A DNA stretch of 64,000 nucleotides, from contig CBDBMR010000005.1 in assembly GCA_965207535.1 (NCBI GenBank), positions 62,001-126,000 on the forward strand, in the 5' to 3' direction. Under the pieces are notes generated by a model. The model was not told where the DNA came from. It made no database searches and worked only from the letters and a program-made list of their open reading frames with translations. The translations under genes were made by a program, and so were the position numbers. Below, one piece after another: positions 62,333-64,000 of this stretch. Each line of letters starts with the position of its first letter. Positions within the stretch are counted from its first letter, which is position 1. Origin of the DNA: JAJDXO01 sp965207535. GTDB lineage: Bacteria; Pseudomonadota; Alphaproteobacteria; Rhodospirillales; UBA2165.

Positions 62333-63100
62333 ATGAGTGGACGGCTGGAGAATAAGGTTGCAATCGTGACGGGCGCCGGCGGCGGCATCGGCGGCGCTAT
62401 CGCCAGGTCGTATGCGGCCGAAGGCGCGGCAGTGGTCCTGGTCGATCTCAACGAGGCCGCGACCCGCGAGGTCAAGAACGCCATATTTGAAGCAGGCGGC
62501 AGGGCCGCGGCCCTGGTCGCCGATGTGTCCCTCGAGGAGACGGCGGTCCGCGCGGTCGAGACGGCCAGCCGCGAATTCGGCGGACTGACGACGGTCGTCG
62601 CCTCCGCCATCTACGACGCCCCCTACCAGCCGGCCCCGGAACTTTCCGTCGAGGAGTGGAAGAAAAGCATCGATGTAAACCAGACGGGCCCGTTCCTGCT
62701 CGTCAAGCACGCGGTGCCGGTCATGGCCGCCGGCGCCGATGAACATGGCGGCGGCAGCATCATCCTGGTGGCCTCGCAACTCGCCTTCGCGCCCAAACCC
62801 GGCCGTACCTGGTACGCCTCCCAGAAGGCCGCCATGGTCAGCCTCGCCAAGGCGCTTGCCGTCGATCACGCCAAGGACGGCATCCGCGCCAATGCGCTGT
62901 CCCCGGGGCCGACCGCCGATGAGCGATTCTTCAGCCAGTGGCCGAGCGAGGAAGAGGCGCACGCCAACGCCAACACGCTGATGGGCCGGCTGGGCGAGCC
63001 CGAGGAAATTGCCGCCGGGGCGGTGTTTCTGGCGAGCGACGAGGCCAGTTTCGTCACCGGTATCGATCTTCTGGTCGACGGCGGCTACACCGCCATCTGA
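62333..63100 (+). CDS. Short-chain dehydrogenase/reductase, atypical NAG motif
   Basis: 255 residues from ATG 62333; ATG 62306 in the same frame is an alternative and neither has a clear ribosome site. TGAGGGIG (13-20), catalytic Ser148-Tyr161-Lys165. The usual NNAG strand motif is replaced by VVASAIYD (88-95), which is uncommon but tolerated in some SDRs. Divergent from the PEP-hydrolase-like operon and upstream of an HMG-CoA-lyase-like gene, so probably part of the same pathway (inference). Confidence 0.85.
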   Translation: MSGRLENKVAIVTGAGGGIGGAIARSYAAEGAAVVLVDLNEAATREVKNAIFEAGGRAAALVADVSLEETAVRAVETASREFGGLTTVVASAIYDAPYQPAPELSVEEWKKSIDVNQTGPFLLVKHAVPVMAAGADEHGGGSIILVASQLAFAPKPGRTWYASQKAAMVSLAKALAVDHAKDGIRANALSPGPTADERFFSQWPSEEEAHANANTLMGRLGEPEEIAAGAVFLASDEASFVTGIDLLVDGGYTAI

Positions 63101-63273
63101 GACCCGTTCTCCGGGGTGCGGAACCGTTGATTCCGCAACCGGCTTCCACGTTGACTCCCCCTGACCCGTTCCCTAGATTCCCGCCGCGTTTCGCCCGGCG
63201 AGGATGAATTCGAATTTTTTTGCCGATTGCCGTCTGGCCCGCGTAGCGGCGCGGGCGCCCGAGGAGAAGAATA

Positions 63274-64000
63274 ATGCCCGATACCCCATGGATTTCCGAA
63301 AATTGGTTTACCAGCCCCTGGAACTTCGCCGACGAAGTGACCAAGGACTGGAAGTTCCCCGAGCAGGTCCGCATTCACGACGTCACGCTCCGTGACGGCG
63401 AGCAGCAGGCCGGTCTCGCCTTCGATTACGACGACAAGATCCGTATCGCCGAGGGCCTTGCCGAGGCCGGCGTCCACCGGATCGAAGCCGGCATGCCGGT
63501 GGTCTCCCCCGATGACGCCCGCGTGGTCCGGGACCTCGCCAAGCGCGACTTCGGCCCCAAGATCTATTCCTTCGCCCGCTGCATGGTCGACGACGTCAAG
63601 CGCGCCGTCGATGCCGGCGTCGGCGGCGTGATCATGGAGGTCCCGTCCTCCCAGCACCTGATCGAAAAAGGCTACCGCTGGGAACTGGAGCGGGCCATCG
63701 ACCTCTCCATCGAGAGCACCAAGTTCGCCCATGACCAGGGCCTGGAAGTGGTGTTCTTCCCGATCGACTTTACCCGTTCCGATCTGAACTGGGTGATGGA
63801 CCTGATCGAGAAGGTCGGCAACGAAGGCCACATGGACGGTCTCGCGCTGGTCGACACCATGGGCGTCACGTCCGTGCATGCCATGCCGTACTTCGTCCGC
63901 GAGGTGAAGAAGCGGTTCCCGGATGTGCCGCTCGAGGCCCACTTCCACATGGATTACGGTCTCGGCGTCGCCAACACCATCATGGCCGTCGCCGAGGGCG
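63274..64000 (+). CDS. HMG-CoA lyase/2-isopropylmalate synthase-like aldolase, cut by window end
   Basis: 242 visible residues, C-terminus beyond the window. GAGGAG lies seven bases before the ATG. The family signature IHDVTLRDGEQQAG (residues 34-47) holds the metal-binding Asp and catalytic Arg; the second metal site is HFHMDYGLGVAN near 226-237. A tail of about 30 residues (PWISENWFTSPWNFADEV) precedes the barrel. HMGL-like enzymes cleave or form C-C bonds with acyl-CoA or pyruvate. With the divergent Tm-1/PEP-hydrolase operon this suggests breakdown of a branched or hydroxy acid (inference). Confidence 0.9.
   Translation, partial: MPDTPWISENWFTSPWNFADEVTKDWKFPEQVRIHDVTLRDGEQQAGLAFDYDDKIRIAEGLAEAGVHRIEAGMPVVSPDDARVVRDLAKRDFGPKIYSFARCMVDDVKRAVDAGVGGVIMEVPSSQHLIEKGYRWELERAIDLSIESTKFAHDQGLEVVFFPIDFTRSDLNWVMDLIEKVGNEGHMDGLALVDTMGVTSVHAMPYFVREVKKRFPDVPLEAHFHMDYGLGVANTIMAVAEG

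Noticed and set aside
1..64000. tRNA, rRNA, CRISPR arrays, intact transposases, prophage or plasmid genes
   Set aside because: Spacers and strands were scanned by eye and none was found; a tRNAscan or Rfam run would be needed to exclude small RNAs.

Overview
This is a GC-rich, gene-dense chromosomal segment. Its codon use and gene content suggest a free-living or host-associated alphaproteobacterium of the Rhodospirillales type: several tripartite tricarboxylate (TTT) transporters, a TRAP transporter, coenzyme-A and aromatic-acid style oxidoreductases, and a CO-dehydrogenase/xanthine-dehydrogenase type molybdenum hydroxylase. No rRNA, tRNA, CRISPR array or intact transposase was seen. About 54 protein genes were recognised; one is cut by each window edge.

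Layout. (1) 1-9743, minus strand: a secondary-metabolite or lipid operon made of a one-module, fully reducing type I polyketide synthase, a B12-binding radical SAM enzyme and a stand-alone thioester reductase, preceded by two abutting 21-bp direct repeats. (2) 9991-19046: a tricarballylate/aconitate-type uptake and oxidation operon (TctC, fused TctA-TctB, PrpF-family isomerase, TcuA, TcuB), divergent from a TctD/TctE-like two-component system. (3) 19100-31663: a small coiled-coil protein, a second TctA-TctB fusion, a TctC, a sulfatase, an SDR, two glutathione transferases, two class A flavin monooxygenases, a RidA, a PPOX-fold protein and a TauD-type dioxygenase. (4) 31786-34689: a TRAP transporter operon. 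(5) 34824-36020: a frameshifted aldo/keto reductase and a 177-bp inverted-repeat element. (6) 36017-39917, minus strand: cupin, Ldh-type dehydrogenase, DUF1993 protein, a DsbA-like protein with an in-frame TGA exactly at the first cysteine of CPWC (a selenoprotein candidate with a SECIS-like hairpin), and a flavin monooxygenase. (7) 40034-47142: a GntR/UTRA regulator, two beta-hydroxyacid dehydrogenases, a Gfo/Idh/MocA enzyme and a complete TctCAB transporter; the palindrome AGTCTTATATAAGACT or a near copy sits upstream of three of these transcription units. (8) 47371-53036: a membrane protein, hydroxyacid dehydrogenase, sulfurtransferase, SDR and LigB-type dioxygenase, with a double-cruciform repeat between two convergent genes. 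(9) 53166-58223: a molybdenum hydroxylase operon whose large subunit is split in two, with a CinA-like protein and an FCD-type GntR regulator. (10) 58468-64000: a Tm-1-like/PEP-hydrolase-like/flavoprotein operon, divergent from an SDR and an HMG-CoA-lyase-like aldolase.

The common theme is scavenging of organic acids and aromatics: high-affinity binding-protein transporters next to oxidoreductases and local GntR or two-component regulators. The strongest unexpected observation is the UxxC DsbA-like selenoprotein candidate at 37237-37857. Next come the split molybdenum subunit resembling nicotinate dehydrogenase NdhL/NdhM, the PKS/radical SAM/thioester-reductase operon with its tandem repeats, and the three-site palindromic operator set. 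All functional names rest on reading motifs by eye; no database search was possible.
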